Part shown: piece after piece, positions 25,365 to 40,300 of the stretch
Layout: every line of letters starts with the position of its first letter
How positions within the stretch are numbered: the stretch's first letter is position 1
NCBI RefSeq assembly: GCF_016859285.1
Contig: NC_053420.1
Coordinates: 5,325,001 to 5,389,000 of the forward strand
Length of the DNA stretch: 64,000 nucleotides
Source: Xiphias gladius
Taxonomy: Eukaryota; Chordata; Actinopteri; Istiophoriformes; Xiphiidae
Direction of reading: 5' to 3'
Program-made: the position numbers and the translations under genes
The notes under the pieces: generated by a model
Seen by the model: only the letters and a program-made list of their open reading frames with translations
What the model was told of the DNA's origin: nothing
Database searches by the model: none

Positions 25365-25390
25365 GGCGTGTGTGTGTGCGCATGTGTCAG
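25322..25390. repeat. (TG)n microsatellite
   Basis: TG array interrupted by GCGTGGGCG near its right end. Confidence 0.95.
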
Positions 25391-25479
25391 ACATCAGTCC
25401 GTCATTGTGCTAAGTAAAGACCCAACACCTGCTGCAGTGGATTTAAAGACAATGGAGAGGGGGCAAGATACAGTACATA

Positions 25480-26217
25480 CACTGCGTGGCCAAAAGTATG
25501 TGGACACCTGAACACCCAGATTGTTGAACATGTGGTTCCAAAAACCATGGGTGTTATGGGTTGTTTTTTTGTTTTTTTTTACAAGTGGTAAGATACATTT
25601 CTTTATGCTGAGATCACGTTTTCTAAATGGTTCACACTGTTGTATTGACCGACACGCAGCTCAGCACGTTAACCTCACATCCAAAATGCACTAATACAGT
25701 GCTTCTTAACCTTTTTACAAGCGTGACCCCCTTTATTTATTAATGTATTAACTATTTATTACATATTATACCAGATTATACTCATACAATACTATATTAT
25801 ATTATACATTCTATACTACTGTACTGTGCTAAACTATATATTATGTTATACTATATTACTACATGTCTCTTTATATTTTAATATTCCTTATTATATTATA
25901 TTGTACTATATTATACTTTGTTTATATATTATAATATTTACTATTACATTACATATTATTCTGGTGTATGCTGTTATAATAGAAAGTATAACATTACTCT
26001 TATATGTACTATACTGTACCACTAAAGACACCACTATGTCAGTTCACTTGAGACAGTTGTGCACTACTGGTTTAAGTGCAACACTGGTCGCTGGTTATTT
26101 TTCTAAAGGCCGATCTCACCTTGTATATCCCAGTTGTAGCATTAAGATTGCCCTTCGTTGAAAATGTATGCCTAAGTACCTCAGCTGTGTCCACACACTT
26201 TTGGAAATATAGCGTGT
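25480..26217. mobile_element. Non-autonomous DNA transposon-like element with terminal inverted repeats
   Basis: The left end CCAAAAGTATGTGGACAC (25490-25507) is matched in reverse complement by GTGTCCACACACTTTTGG (26187-26204) with one mismatch. The interior (25730-26010) is an AT-rich TATAT/TTATA stretch, and no transposase frame is present. GGCCAAAAGTATGTGGACAC-type ends are common in fish genomes. A relic of a similar right end lies at about 56848-56880. Confidence 0.65.
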
Positions 26218-28057
26218 CAGATATAGGGGGAAGGACAGACGCACAGAGCTGTCTAGTCCTGACCTTTGCAGAAAAGAACCAGAGCGAAGAGAGAGCAGCA
26301 GACCGCTGACGAGACGCGGTGAGAGAAAATGAGATCGACCCAGGCAGCAGGTTTCACCTCATCTCCCGTGTTCAGCTGCCGCTCCCTACTGGTCGCTGGT
26401 GGAAGTTAAACAGTCTTTCCTCCCCATCGTGTAGGGTTGTGTTTTAGAAGCAGATTAAAACTGCACCTCAGTGCCTCAATGATCTGATCATTCGTTCATT
26501 CATTTGATCGTTCGGGAACATGATCAGACAACAGTTCGAATCAAGACACTTCAACATGAGGTTTCTGGGTCAGGTGCCTGCTTTGCTCGGTTCATTATCT
26601 AGCCTTGACTACAGCGCCCGTGAGCGTAGGCGCCATGAAAACCTCACGAAAGCGACTAAATATTCCTGGTTAATAAATGTGCTCCCAAGGTCAAGAACGA
26701 ACCCCCACACTCAAAAATATTCTTTTTATCCCCCTTTGTTTAAATGTTGACCTGCTCAAATTTGACTAGAGCTGAAACGGTTACTCAGTCGACAGAAAAA
26801 TAATCTGCAGCAACTTTGAAAGTCGATTGATTGTTTAGCGTGTGAGAAAAATAAGTGCGTATGTCTTCATCAGTGAGTCAGGCAGACAGTGAAGTGGTTG
26901 GTCAGTTGTTATACAGCTGATGAAGTCACTCCCTCAGCAGAACAAAGAGTTTTCCATTCGGACATTTAATACGCACACAGCAATCGTCATCCAACTCAGT
27001 GCACACTGTCAACGACATGACAAACAGACCGACATGAAAACACACAACAACCGGTGGAGTTAAGTACTGGAGGAGATTTAAAAAGGAATGCCGCTGCTGA
27101 GGACAGTGTCTGCCAAACTTCATTAACATTTTCCTACATTTTTCTCCTGCAGGTAGCGTTTGGTAATTTGGCTTTTCTTATTTCATCCCGAGAACAATGA
27201 GGACTGAAGTGATTAAAGGCAGGTAAGGAGACTTGGTAGGGAAATTTTTCTTATAAATTGATTTGATGTTTTCTCCACCTTTGTCGGTTCACATGACAAT
27301 GTTTTCTTACACTGATCTTTAAAAACTCACCGTTCATTTATTCTCATTATTGCTCCCTTCAGGTGTATATACTTCCACCGATCTCGAGCACAATTTCCTA
27401 TTGTGTGAAATAAAATTTTCTTTTCTGATCTCAATTATCTGGTGAATGGAATCAACCAAATCTAAACGAACATGTCATGGAGTCTCCTTCTGTGTGTGGC
27501 AACAGTGCAACTCCAGTGCTGTGCTGTTTCAGCTTGGAAGAGACTGGAAACGAATCCCAGAAGTGGGATCAGGAAGAGAATTTGTGGTCTCTCTAGCTTG
27601 AGCTGGTCCAACTACTGACAAGGCTGATGATTGCAAGGCTGAATCAAAGTTACCCAGGATAAAAAAAACTCGCTTGGCACTCACTTGTTAGCTGAATAAT
27701 CAGGACAGTTTTTCATTTCAAGTTTTTTCTAAAACTGAATCCATGTCATTTCGATATTATTTCATTTATCAAGAAAAAACAAAGTAAAATATTCCTGTTC
27801 CAGCTTTGCAACTGTGAGGATTTGCTGCTTTTTCTCTGTTTTATATCATTAATACAATTGAATTAAATATTTATTGTATAGTGATGGGAAAAAAGAGGTG
27901 ATGAATATTAATATTGCTGAGGGCTCCTGTTAACTTCCTTTAATGTTTTATCTTGAAATCACAGGATTTAAGTGTTAAGAAGCGACCAGTCGATCTCAGC
28001 TTCAGTAGTGCAGTAAACGGCGGCAGTAGATAAGCCCAAATCGACGCCTGTAACCAG

Positions 28058-28063
28058 TTTATT
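28058..28063 (-). terminator. Polyadenylation signal of ccdc51
   Basis: TTTATT on the plus strand is AATAAA on the minus strand, about 120 bases after the ccdc51 stop codon. Confidence 0.6.
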
Positions 28064-28184
28064 AGAGAAACTGAGTTACTCCCAATCACGTGAATGTTGT
28101 ATTCTGACATAATTCAGATTGCTACTCCCAGAGAATGACAGTGTTACAGTGCAGGTGAACAGATTCAAACTGGAGGTACCATGT

Positions 28185-31100
28185 CTAAGCAGTCCCTCTG
28201 AGCAGCAGGTAGACGGCAGCGATGGTGATGGCGGTGGCGGTGTAGGTAAACACAGCATTATAAACAGTGTTTGTTCTGATTCGTTCTCCCAGCGTCCTCT
28301 GGGCCTCCTCCAGACGCCTCACCACCGCCTCAGATTCCCGCTGGTCTCCCCCATCTGGTCTCTCTGCTCTCGCGGGTCTTGCCAACGGCAGCTCGGCCGC
28401 CTGTGTTTCAGCCGGTGGTGCGGTGTCCAGGAGCCTCTTCACCACTGACAATTCGCTCTCAACTCTACCAACGCCTTGCTCCAGTTGTCCCAGTTGTGGC
28501 GGGAGGGACTCCAGGAGGGACTGGGTCCTTTGGCTACTGACGTGGAGGTCTTTTAAGGCTGAAAGAGAGGCACCGAGTGAGTCTGGGGTCGGACCTCCCT
28601 TGTCCTGAAGGACGCCGCCCCTCTGCGTGAAGGCGTCATTCAGAGTGAATCTGAGGCTGTCAATAAGCGTTCGGAGCTCGTCCTGCTGGGAGCGATGGTT
28701 TCCAGCTTGGACTCTGAGGGCTTCCTGCAGGCTCTCCGGACCTTTCTGGGCCTCCAGCAGCAGACTCTTCAGCTCCTACAGATGAAAGAGGTGAAGATGC
28801 ATCAGCTGAAGCTAAGATCACAGCACAACGGTGCCCTGGTGAGGTGCTGGTACAGATAAAGTAGACAGCACCAGAAACAAAAGCATCTTTATATGGAAAA
28901 TCGAAAGTTTAAAATATGTGTGATTTGTAGAAAAGAGACGAAAAAAATCAACAAGACTAAAAGTCTTATAATAATAGTCAAATAATAATAATTCATTTTA
29001 ATTATTAAAAATAATGTATTCAAAATTAAAATAATAATCAATTCATGAAAACAGGTCCAAGTATTTTATGCCAACCACTCTTTGGTTCCTGCTTCTCAAA
29101 GGTGAAGATTTCCTGCTTTTCTCTGTGTTTTTGTTTTTTATTTTTTAATAATTGGAAGCTGAATATCTTCAGGTTTAGGACTATTGGTCAACAAAAACAA
29201 GACATTTTAAGACATCTGACAATAAAGTCATTCGTATATTCAATAATTAGTTGGTTATAATACTAGTCTGAGGTTCAGTTCAGTACAAAACTAGGCCTAA
29301 AAAGAACTGTTTATGAGGTTAATAGCTCAGCACCCTCTTATTTGTGAGAGTTATCAGATTATGACTGTTTCTGTGGATTTCACGCAGTCTTTTAAAAAGC
29401 TATGGAAGTGATGTACTTTTCATTACAGCTGAGCTGACAACAGCACTCTCAGCCATCAGTTAGAGGAGCCCCACTGCTAAAAGCTGCAGATTCAGTCTGT
29501 GGCAACGGTGACTCGGTAGAGTCAATTCAGGTTGAAGATTCGTTGGCAACGACTAGTCTATATGTGCACTGAACACCTGGAGTCCACATTTACCTGCTTT
29601 AGTTCAACCAAAAGTTGAACTAAAAAAGCAGAGCAGAATTCACCGGCAATGCCACCATCAACCCTCCTCACCTGCAGACGGACACGGTTGACGTATGTCG
29701 ATCCCATGACTCCGATCAGGGCTCCGAGCACCGAGCCGATGATGGACCAGTTCTTGGTCCGTTCCGCCCTCGTCCTCTCCTTTTCGTGGCTCTCCCTGAC
29801 GGCTGCTGAAAACAGGGCGAACTTCTCCCTCTCCGAACCCTCAGCTCTCTCATACGCTGTCCGTAGACGACGCTCCTCCTGCGGTCAGGAGAGAGCACAA
29901 GGGACGGGTGGTTTATTATGAATTCAAGTCCATCAACTGACCTGTTATTCAATAAAAAGGCTCGTTTATGAACGGATCTCTGTGTCTGGACTAAGAACTA
30001 TATTTCAGATTATACAATTATCATCGCATGATGATAATTGTGGCCACGGTGGGAGGTAATGTGCCACTGTGGTTAACTCTAGAATTTATTATGCAGAATA
30101 ATTGTAGTTCCCTTTCTTCTTCTGACATCAAGCTATCTGGATCTCAAACACTGTAAAAACTAAAACCACCATACAACAGTTACCGCACCGCCTGCTTTAG
30201 GCACATTTTCAAAGGCCTCAGCTAACCTGCAGCAGTTTGTGCTCCATCGTGGCCAACTCCAGGTAGTGAGCCTCCTCCCTGGAAACTCTGTCCAGCCGGT
30301 CTCGGACCTCCTTCAGCCTGCCCTGCAGGGCCTCCAGGCTGGCATGTGCCTCGCGCACCATCCCTCTGGCCACCATGAATGCCGCCTCGGCCTAGAAGAA
30401 ACACACCCACATCTGTCACACAGCAGTACACCCCGAGACCTGTAAATGGAATCTGATGTATAAAAGAAGAAGAAGTGGCGAAAAGTGCTATTCAAGTTCT
30501 GGGCTGAAAAGTTATACCCATGCTACAGACGGGATTAAAAATCAATCACCAGTTTTCATTATACTAAAAGCACCTGACATTCCTTTGAGAAATATAAATC
30601 TTGTCCGAATCAGGCCTAAAACAAATGCCTGCAACAAATTTCACCGGAAGGTGCTCAGTTTTTGTGGAAACTGTTTTGAACAGGTGTCGATTACACTTTA
30701 TGGAAGTTCTAGTCTGTGGTGCTGTAAAATTGTACCGTGTTGTACTGAGAGGTGTTTCTCATGTTTTCTCTACCCCGTTTACATCAGTGCGGGTCGACTA
30801 AACTGAGAAGTTGAGATGCTTCTTACTGTCTGCTGACCTCAGTGACCTTGGTCTGAGCCTCGCGGACCTCATTAAGCCCGACAAACTCCTCGTACCTGGC
30901 CCACCAGTGGTTGACTGTCACGGAGGCCGACTGAGCCGACCTCTGGCCCCACTGCCGCCCCAACTCACCTGCCTGCTAGAGGAGGGAGAGAAGGCGGTGT
31001 TTCAGTTCGGTTCTGTGTTCATTTGTAGTATCAGATCATAATGTTTTTAATCAAAAAATTGTTAGTACCGTACAAATAAATCAGTGGTAATCAGCATGGA

Positions 31101-31349
31101 GAGTTGTTACGAGCAGTCAGAAGAGGGATTTCCTGTACCTGTAAGGCAGCTAGGGCACGCTCCTTCGCCAACTCAGCTCCACCCTTCCCATCGGAAGGTG
31201 CAGGGTTAGTGGGTGGGGGGGCTCCAGGCTGATGGTGAGAGCTGTAGGTTCGGACCGGAGCGACTCTGCCAGAGAGAGATCCGGGCAGGGAGAGGCGGGA
31301 CAGACAGCACGAGCCGTGAGCCCAGAGACAGATCTGCGCTCCTCTGTAC
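28185..31349 (-). CDS. ccdc51: CCDC51 / MITOK, mitochondrial potassium channel subunit (5' end incomplete)
   Basis: Exons read on the minus strand are 31349-31139, 30975-30838, 30391-30227, 29878-29672 and 28775-28185 (stop at the low end). All borders are AG/GT and all phases join. The product matches vertebrate CCDC51: [20 protein letters not shown], then [20 protein letters not shown], then [20 protein letters not shown], then a first membrane segment ([20 protein letters not shown]) and a second near the C terminus ([15 protein letters not shown]). In mammals the protein is the pore subunit of the inner-membrane ATP-sensitive K+ channel with ABCB8. The visible part encodes about 436 residues, against 411 in the whole human protein (from memory). 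The first visible exon is Ser/Arg/Pro-rich with no acidic run, like a transit peptide, but has no in-frame ATG and meets an in-frame stop upstream. A small first exon towards 32.2 kb is therefore missing from this model. The gene is head to head with tma7. Confidence 0.93.
30590..30810 (+). repeat. Dispersed repeat family B, diverged copy
   Basis: It lies in a ccdc51 intron. CTAGTCTGTGGTGCTGTAAAAT, the GTACCGTGTTGTACTGAGAG block, GGTGTTTCTC and the following TCTACCCCGTTTACATCAGT correspond in order to blocks in 35437-35660 and 49985-50260. Confidence 0.6.
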
Positions 31350-31859
31350 CTGACGCAGTAAAGGTACTGTTAGTCATCAGCCTAGGTGTTGTGTTTTATG
31401 TAGGAGCAGCCGTATTGTGCAGGAGTACCTCATTGAGAAAGGGCAGAAGTGCAGTTGGAGAACTGTCAGAGGTTCACTTCCACTGCAGCTACAGGGCTAA
31501 CACTGGAACAGGAACCTGTGAGAACAGTCCCCCAAAAAAAAAAAAAAAAAAAAAATCCAATTAATTCAACTTTGCATGTTGCACAAATTCCTGGTGTCTT
31601 ATTTAGACCATCAGCTAGACTTCTACCGTTGTGTCAGACCTGGGGGGGGAACATGACTGACATGCAGTCTACATACAGCACGATGAATGACTTTAGCTAC
31701 ACACGGACGACTGTCATCATCATACTGTAGGCCAGCTCCTGACATACGACACGCCTTTTTGCTACTGACCTGACAAATCGGATGAATATTCAGACAGACT
31801 ACACGAGGAGAACGTTTACGGGGCTTTAGTATTAGTATAATATCTATCAAAATTGTTTC

Positions 31860-32262
31860 TGTTCCTTTCCCTGCTTCGTTCTCGACTAGCCAGCTTTTAG
31901 CTCCGCGTTGCTAACAGTTAAAGTGACCTTTTAATCGTGTACTGTCTGTGAAATCCTGTGATAGTTTCACACACACAAGAAGGTATCAAAATAAATATAC
32001 CGCTTTTCTTCGATGTTGTAAAAACATACATGTCACACAGGTGAAGTTTCTTTTGGCTAACTTGGCAGCGTCTCAAATGAAACGGCTAACAGCCGAGCGA
32101 TATTTGATTCAGGCAACAACTAAAAAAAAAAAACCCGGTGATTCTACTTCCGGTTCAGAATTCACCGGGGTCTTTACAGCGCGGATTAGCAAGGCAGCCG
32201 GTTGTGTTCGCCACGAAAATAACGTTTATTTCTTTCCTTCAGAGAAGTGTAACCAGTTGAAA
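31860..32262. promoter_or_regulatory. Shared ccdc51/tma7 promoter region
   Basis: The interval lies between the divergently transcribed ccdc51 and tma7. It carries ACTTCCGG at 32146-32153, the core binding site of ETS/GABP factors that is typical of bidirectional housekeeping promoters, about 110 bases before the tma7 start codon. The same head-to-head pair occurs in the human genome (3p21.31), so the arrangement is old. No TATA box is evident. The exact start sites cannot be read from the sequence. Confidence 0.55.
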
Positions 32263-34271
<2,009 letters not shown>

Positions 34272-34687
34272 AATCTGAGCTTCCAGTTTGCTCTGCTAAA
34301 CATGAACCCTGTCAAAACTCAAAACTCGCCCCTGGTGTTTAGCTCCTCCAGCAGTGAAAGTGTACAGAGAAAGAGTTTAATAATTTTGAGGATTTAAGGG
34401 ACAGGAAGATCTGTTGCCACATCATAACTCCCCAATGGCATGTACTGAAAGGTTTCACACTGTGACACTTGTTGTTGAGAACACTTCACTCAGTCATACA
34501 CACTGACCCAAATCTTCAAATGCAGTTTAGAAACGAAGGTCTGCAATTTAGAAATGGAAAGCGTTGGAAAAAAACCTGATGTCTGTTTTATCTTGTTTTG
34601 TGTCCATGTGAAACTTTATCAGAAACACATCACCCCAAGCTCTTTTTTTTTTTTTTTTTTTTTTAAAATTGTAAAGAGGGAGATACC

Positions 34688-34693
34688 AATAAA
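34688..34693 (+). terminator. Polyadenylation signal of tma7
   Basis: AATAAA about 415 bases after the tma7 stop codon, preceded by a long poly-T tract at 34643-34664. Confidence 0.65.
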
Positions 34694-35436
34694 GTTTTTT
34701 GTAATTACTGCTTGTTATTTATTTATTTTTTTTTATTTGGAAAGGAATCCATCAAGAATCTCAACCATCAAACCGTGTTTAATAAAACAATATCAAAGAA
34801 GTTTTCCTTTTAAACCCCAGGTTACTGACTGTTTTTAGACCTCATTAAATCAATCATTTGCTTTGGTACAGTGTTATGTTGTTGTGTTGTGTTCGTAAAA
34901 GCAGTGACATGACCAGTAGCTGTAGCTTGTCACACAACTGAGGCTCAAGACGTGACCGTGACTAGGCAGGAGCCAGGTTAAATTAATTCTAACACCATTT
35001 ATAGTCATTTCTACTTAAAGAATCAAGATTTTATGACCGGCTTCGGCCTATTGTCAAATAACAGTTACATTTACGACACTATAAACTTGATTTATATGTG
35101 GTGTTTAAATGTAGTAATGTGTACAGTCACTGTTTCTCCTCCAAAAAGTCATTGTTTGTATCCTTGAGGCCTAACAAACATTTCCTTCCTGATAACACAT
35201 CTGCAAAGATGTTTTTTTTTTTGTTTGTTTGTTGTTTTTTTCTATGGTGGTGTTGGAGCATTACCACCGCCGCCTATCAAGCAGAGGAGCAGTGTGAAAT
35301 CCTCGGCAGTAATGCGAACGACTCCACCTGTTCATAAAAACCATCGCTCCGTAACTCCACAGGGTGCCTTTTAATTTGACATTCTCAGTTTTGTATCAGC
35401 CGGCAGAGTGAAAACTAGTGTGTATGCTGATTTAAA

Positions 35437-35660
35437 GAAACACATTCAGTTACCAGATTATTACGTACACCTAGCTAGAACTAATGCAGTCTAATACAGC
35501 AGTCCTGCAATAAATCCTACCTTCATAATGGTTGTTGTGTTTAGAAAGGTGTTGTTCAAACTAAATGCTAATTTTGGAGACTGTAGTTTGTGCTGCTGTT
35601 AAAACATATTGTGTGAGGCTAGACTGGTTATTAGAAACACCTCAGTGTGATGCAGTACAG
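35437..35660 (+). repeat. Dispersed repeat family B
   Basis: CAGTTACCAGATTATTACGT, then ACACCTAGCTAGAACTAATG and AGTCTAATACAGCAGTCCTG are near-consensus words of a very common teleost interspersed repeat. Diverged copies are at 30590-30810 and 49985-50260. Confidence 0.75.
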
Positions 35661-36764
35661 CTTAAAGTGTTAGAGAGATTACTTGAGATGCATTTATTTG
35701 AAGAGTATATATCTGGATGTGTAGTCTTTACAGAACCAGATTGATTCTTTGAGTAATCTGAAACGTACAGTCGGTTGATTGGGAGCTGGACATCGGGAAG
35801 ATGTGGTCTAATCTAATATTAAGGTAGCTGTAGGTCTTGAAAGTCTTCAAAAGCACTGATTTCAGTTTCCTAACGTCTGCCTTAGTTATAAAGTGTTTTG
35901 TACGTTATTCGGGAAAAACAGGCTTGAAAATTGTTACTCCAGACCTCTGACATGTAAAATTCATATGTAAAGTATAACTAGGTTTTTTTTTTTTTGATCC
36001 ACTCATCCATCCAACCAATCCCTTTTCTGCTTCTTATCCAGATCCAGGTCGTGTCTATCAGGAGTTATGTTATTAGGCGTTATTGTATACTGCTGCTGGG
36101 AAGTTTTGACAAAAACGGGATATAAATGTTAAACGTGAGATAAAATTGCTTTCTATGTGTTGTTAGTAATGTCTTTAAAAAAGATTGAATTTAACTTGGT
36201 CAACGCTGTAGAAGCCCCGGATATCAGCCTGTCGGTGACAGATCCCAAGGAGAGCAGGAAAGAAACACATGAAACTGCTACAGAGTAATGAGATACACCT
36301 TTGTTGAGTTTGTGATAAAAGATGAATAACAACCTTCGCCCCCTGCATTATTGTGGTTTATTTTTCATTTATGCCTAAAATGAACTGACACCAACACTGT
36401 GCTATGACTGATGTGTGAATAATTGGCATTGTAAGAGGACACCAGGCCCCCACCACGAAGCTCAGGGGACCTTTTTCACAGCAGATATTTTGACTTGTCA
36501 CAGCATGAAGAGCAAAACGGCTTTCGTTAAGGACAGGCTGGCTCTATTAAGCCCTGCCAGTGAGCCGGCACGCAGGATACAGGACCTCCAAAACCGGCCG
36601 ACCTGAATGGAATGTGCCTCGCTGTTTTATGTTATTAACTGCAACTGGGCTTTTCCTGCTATGGCATGCCAAAATGTTTGCTGTGAAAACGCTCCACTGA
36701 AGCGATGCAACGGGAGATAGGGCCGGCCTCCTTTCTCAGCCGTTAGTGACCCACGCACGCTGGT

Positions 36765-36870
36765 GGACGAAGTATTCAGATCCTTTACTTGGGGAAAAGT
36801 ACTCCGCTACAAGTTATAATCCTGCGTCCAGAAGTATTATCAACAAAACACACTAGAAGTATTGAAAGTC
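36765..36870 (+). repeat. Dispersed fish repeat (AGTATTCAGATCCTTTACTT type)
   Basis: GTGGACGAAGTATTCAGATC, then CTTTACTTGGGGAAAAGTAC is a familiar teleost repeat head. It is truncated after about 100 bases. Confidence 0.65.
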
Positions 36871-37048
36871 AATGTACTCATGATGCCAAAACATTTTTAA
36901 AAAATATATTGTATTATTAGATACTATTACTCAATGTTGTAATTTGGGAATTTGGAGCCATTTTTAGATATTGTATAGACTACTGGGTAGTTTAAAGGTA
37001 GAGCAATGCATCGTATTTAACGAGGTCTATATTAGTAGGACTGTACCA

Positions 37049-37054
37049 TTTATT
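37049..37054 (-). terminator. Candidate polyadenylation signal of the DNase gene
   Basis: TTTATT on the plus strand is AATAAA on the minus strand, about 330 bases beyond the stop codon at 37381. Confidence 0.45.
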
Positions 37055-37380
37055 TTTGAAATACTTTGGGTCTACGTGCTGTTAATGGAATATCGTCATT
37101 TTTGGATTTGTAATCACCGTCTTTAAACCCACTGCATAGCCGTGCGCCTACACGCACAGTCAGGGTAGAAGAAGGTAGTAGATTAATTTTGAAAATTGGT
37201 AAAAAAAAACAACCTCTTGAGTGAAATTGCAAGTGGTGAATACAAATATCAGAAATAACAGCAGCTTTTCTTGTAAAAGAAGATGCCACATACTGACACG
37301 GCACATTATTTGAAATATGGCTCCGTATGTGAGGAGTTAAGGTAACACTTCATTGTTTTGGACGGATCTGGCCTCCTGAT

Positions 37381-40300
37381 TCAAACATCATCCCCATGTT
37401 TTATCTTGGCCATTTTCTGCCGGAGGATCTGGATCTCCAGGCTTAGCTTCTCCCTCTCCAGCAGCAGGTTTCCTTTCTTCAGATTCAGCAGATCCTCATC
37501 CATGGCCAAGAGCCCCGGTGGTACCGACTGAACCTGCTGCCGCTGTTTCAGACCTGCAGAGGAAAACCACAGAAATCCACTGAGTCCCGCTGCTACATCA
37601 ACACAGGTTGGGAAAGGCTGAGTTTCGAACAAACAGTTCAGCATTTTGGGAAATGTGCTCATTCACTTATTGGCGGTTGGCCCAATAAGAGGATGGTTTT
37701 CTCCTTTGAGCCCTGTGTTTTTTAGCCTATATTTGTTTACATTTTCCACTACAGTATGCCGAATTAGCTATTAGCAGTTCCTGTTTGCAGTGCACCCTAT
37801 GGTTGTACAGACACCTGTCACTGGAATACTTTGATACTTAAGAAATCTTAAAAACGTGATGATTCTAATGGAAGTTCTGAAACGTCTTTTTCCATGATTC
37901 CTGAGCAGATTTATGTTTGATTTACGTTTATTTGCAACGGGCATCAGAGAAAATGCTGATATCCTCAGAAAGTGTAAGTCACACTGAGTGATGTCGACAT
38001 GTTTCATGTCTGTGTCAAGATTTGACTGAGTTATGACTCCAAGAAGGAATTTGAGTTTTGACCATAGACACCTGGTTTTGACTGCATTTCACGCATTCTC
38101 TGCCTTTCGTCTCCCTTTTCGCGCCTCCACTTCAACTCTCCTGCATCCCCTTGGCTTTGTCGTGCAGAATGTCTGTGTCTGTCACGGACAATGTTCTGTA
38201 ATTTCCCAACGGTTAAAATTGAACTGTGTTAAATTATTGGGGAGCACACGGAATATTCCAATCCCCGCCTCCCCTTGTGTTTTTAATCCTGTCCAAATGG
38301 GCCTTAAAACAGGAAAGAATTTTAAAAAATGTATTTTTTTCAAACAGTACTAGCAGTTTTTAATAGGCATCTAGGTTCGAAATTCTATCCTTATTTTTTT
38401 GATATGGTATTTTGATTTTTTTGCTGTTCATAATTCATCTTGTGTACTTTTATTTTGGTGTTTCTCTGTCTGTTGGAGGTGCAAAACTAAAAAGGATCTG
38501 CGAATTAGGCAGCTAGTGTTGTATTTTTCAAGATTAAAAAAAAAACAACCTTTATTTAACAAAAACTAAACATTTATTTTACAATTATAATTAATAGCAG
38601 TAGTAGTAGCAGATAACAGTAGGTATGTACATATAATCATGCTGGTTACCATCCTCTTCATCTGATGTGTCAGTTATGGACTTCAGCTCCACCTCCACTG
38701 GGTAATGGTCACTGACTTTCAGAGCCTGGAAAACAAATGGTTATTTGTTGATCGGCAATCACTGCGAGGGCTATTGCGTATGGTAATTCTGGCTAAGTGT
38801 GAACCGAGTAACGTTGTGATGAAAAATTTTGGCACATTGTGTCCATCAATAAAGCAAACTTATAATTCTGTTTTTGGGGAGTATAGATGAAACATTGCTC
38901 CATTTCAGTTAAATTTCTCGTGGATGTCGAAGGTCTTCCGAGGTTGTTTAAGGAGCACCGTGCCGCCGCTCCATGAGCTTTCCTCTGCCACCACTTTAGA
39001 CCAAAATGTCAACTTTGTACACAAAGTATTTAATGGCTGGACTGCCGTGAAACTGAAACTGTTCCTATTCAACATCCCTCCACAGTCAGGCTAAAATTCG
39101 TACTTGAACTTGAAGGATAAGTCTGGCAGTATTAAATATTTCTCTTCTTATCAACAGTTCCAAGCCCAGTAATGAACTGATCCCAGTAAGTATTGATCCT
39201 TCTAATTATCGTCTTTGTATCCGAAGCCTGACATATCTTATTCATGTGTGACACAGAGTTTCATTGTTGTCCAAAAAGTGAGAAGAACATCTATGAGCTA
39301 CACTGTTGCAGTGGGTGACATGCTTCTTCATGATGATAACCCCACATGGAAATAATCACTAGAGAGCCAAATGTGTATTAATCCGCCGGCGGAAATAGTC
39401 CCCATCAAATGCACTTTTAAAAAAAAATTAAACTATGTATTTGTGAGCTGCTATCATGATTTACGTCTTCAGTAGAAACAAGTGGGCTTAGGGCTGAGTG
39501 TCACAGACAGGGTAGCAAAGAGAGACGGACTAACACGTTGTTGGTTTTGGTCCTTTCATGGGATTTGTTTGCAATAACAAAGCTATAGAACGTCAGCATT
39601 GTCATTCACCATATTAACATCCAGCTGACAGATTGCCGTGAAGTTTACTGAACGTTTCCAGGCTCCCCGGAGGATCATCACATGCGCGCGCATTGTATAA
39701 AGAGTAATGTGTGTACAACTAAATTTCCACTTTCACACGAGATGTCATGTCACCTGCTGGGTATATTCAGGCCTCCTCCGGAAGAAACTGTTTGAATTAA
39801 GAGTGAAGGCTCCGAGGCAGAACGACTGACCTGCTCCTCGCTGAGTCCATATGCCTTCTGGAAGTTGAAGGGCTTGGCAGAGTTTGGAATGATAGACCTG
39901 AGCATGTCGTCTCCGTAGATCACTATCCTGAACGGAGACAGTATGTGTTTCAATCCCGTTACCGCGGTCACAATGTTCACGCAATGAATACGCAAATACA
40001 AAGAAATACGTGTAAACCCCAAAAAACTAACAATTGACAAAATGTATTGATATTTATAACAAAAAACAAAAAAAGGCACATTTAGAAACACAACACTAAA
40101 AAGTATAGAAGAATTTTGTAACTCTATTCTAGGCAACTGAAAGAATTAGTTTGACACTTTGGGAAATAAACTTGTTCTCTTTCTTGCTGAGAGGTAGATG
40201 AGAAGATTGATACCAATCTCAAATCTGTCCACTGTACCAAAAGCTTAGCTTAGCACGAACACTGGTAACAGGGGGGAAAAGCCTGGTTCTGTTCAACCGT

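Larger units (their letters stand above)
24950..28050. other. Intergenic stretch between LINE and ccdc51
   Basis: It contains a (TG)n array at 25322-25390, a DNA-transposon-like element at 25480-26217 with an AT-rich interior, and otherwise AT-rich non-coding DNA. No exon is supported. Confidence 0.45.
34700..37048. other. Intergenic stretch between tma7 and the DNase gene
   Basis: No gene is seen. It holds dispersed repeats at 35437-35660 and 36765-36870 and a fragment near 35990-36070 (CACTCATCCATCCAACCAAT, then TGCTTCTTATCCAGATCCAGG), a type common in fish as the tail of retroposons. Confidence 0.45.
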
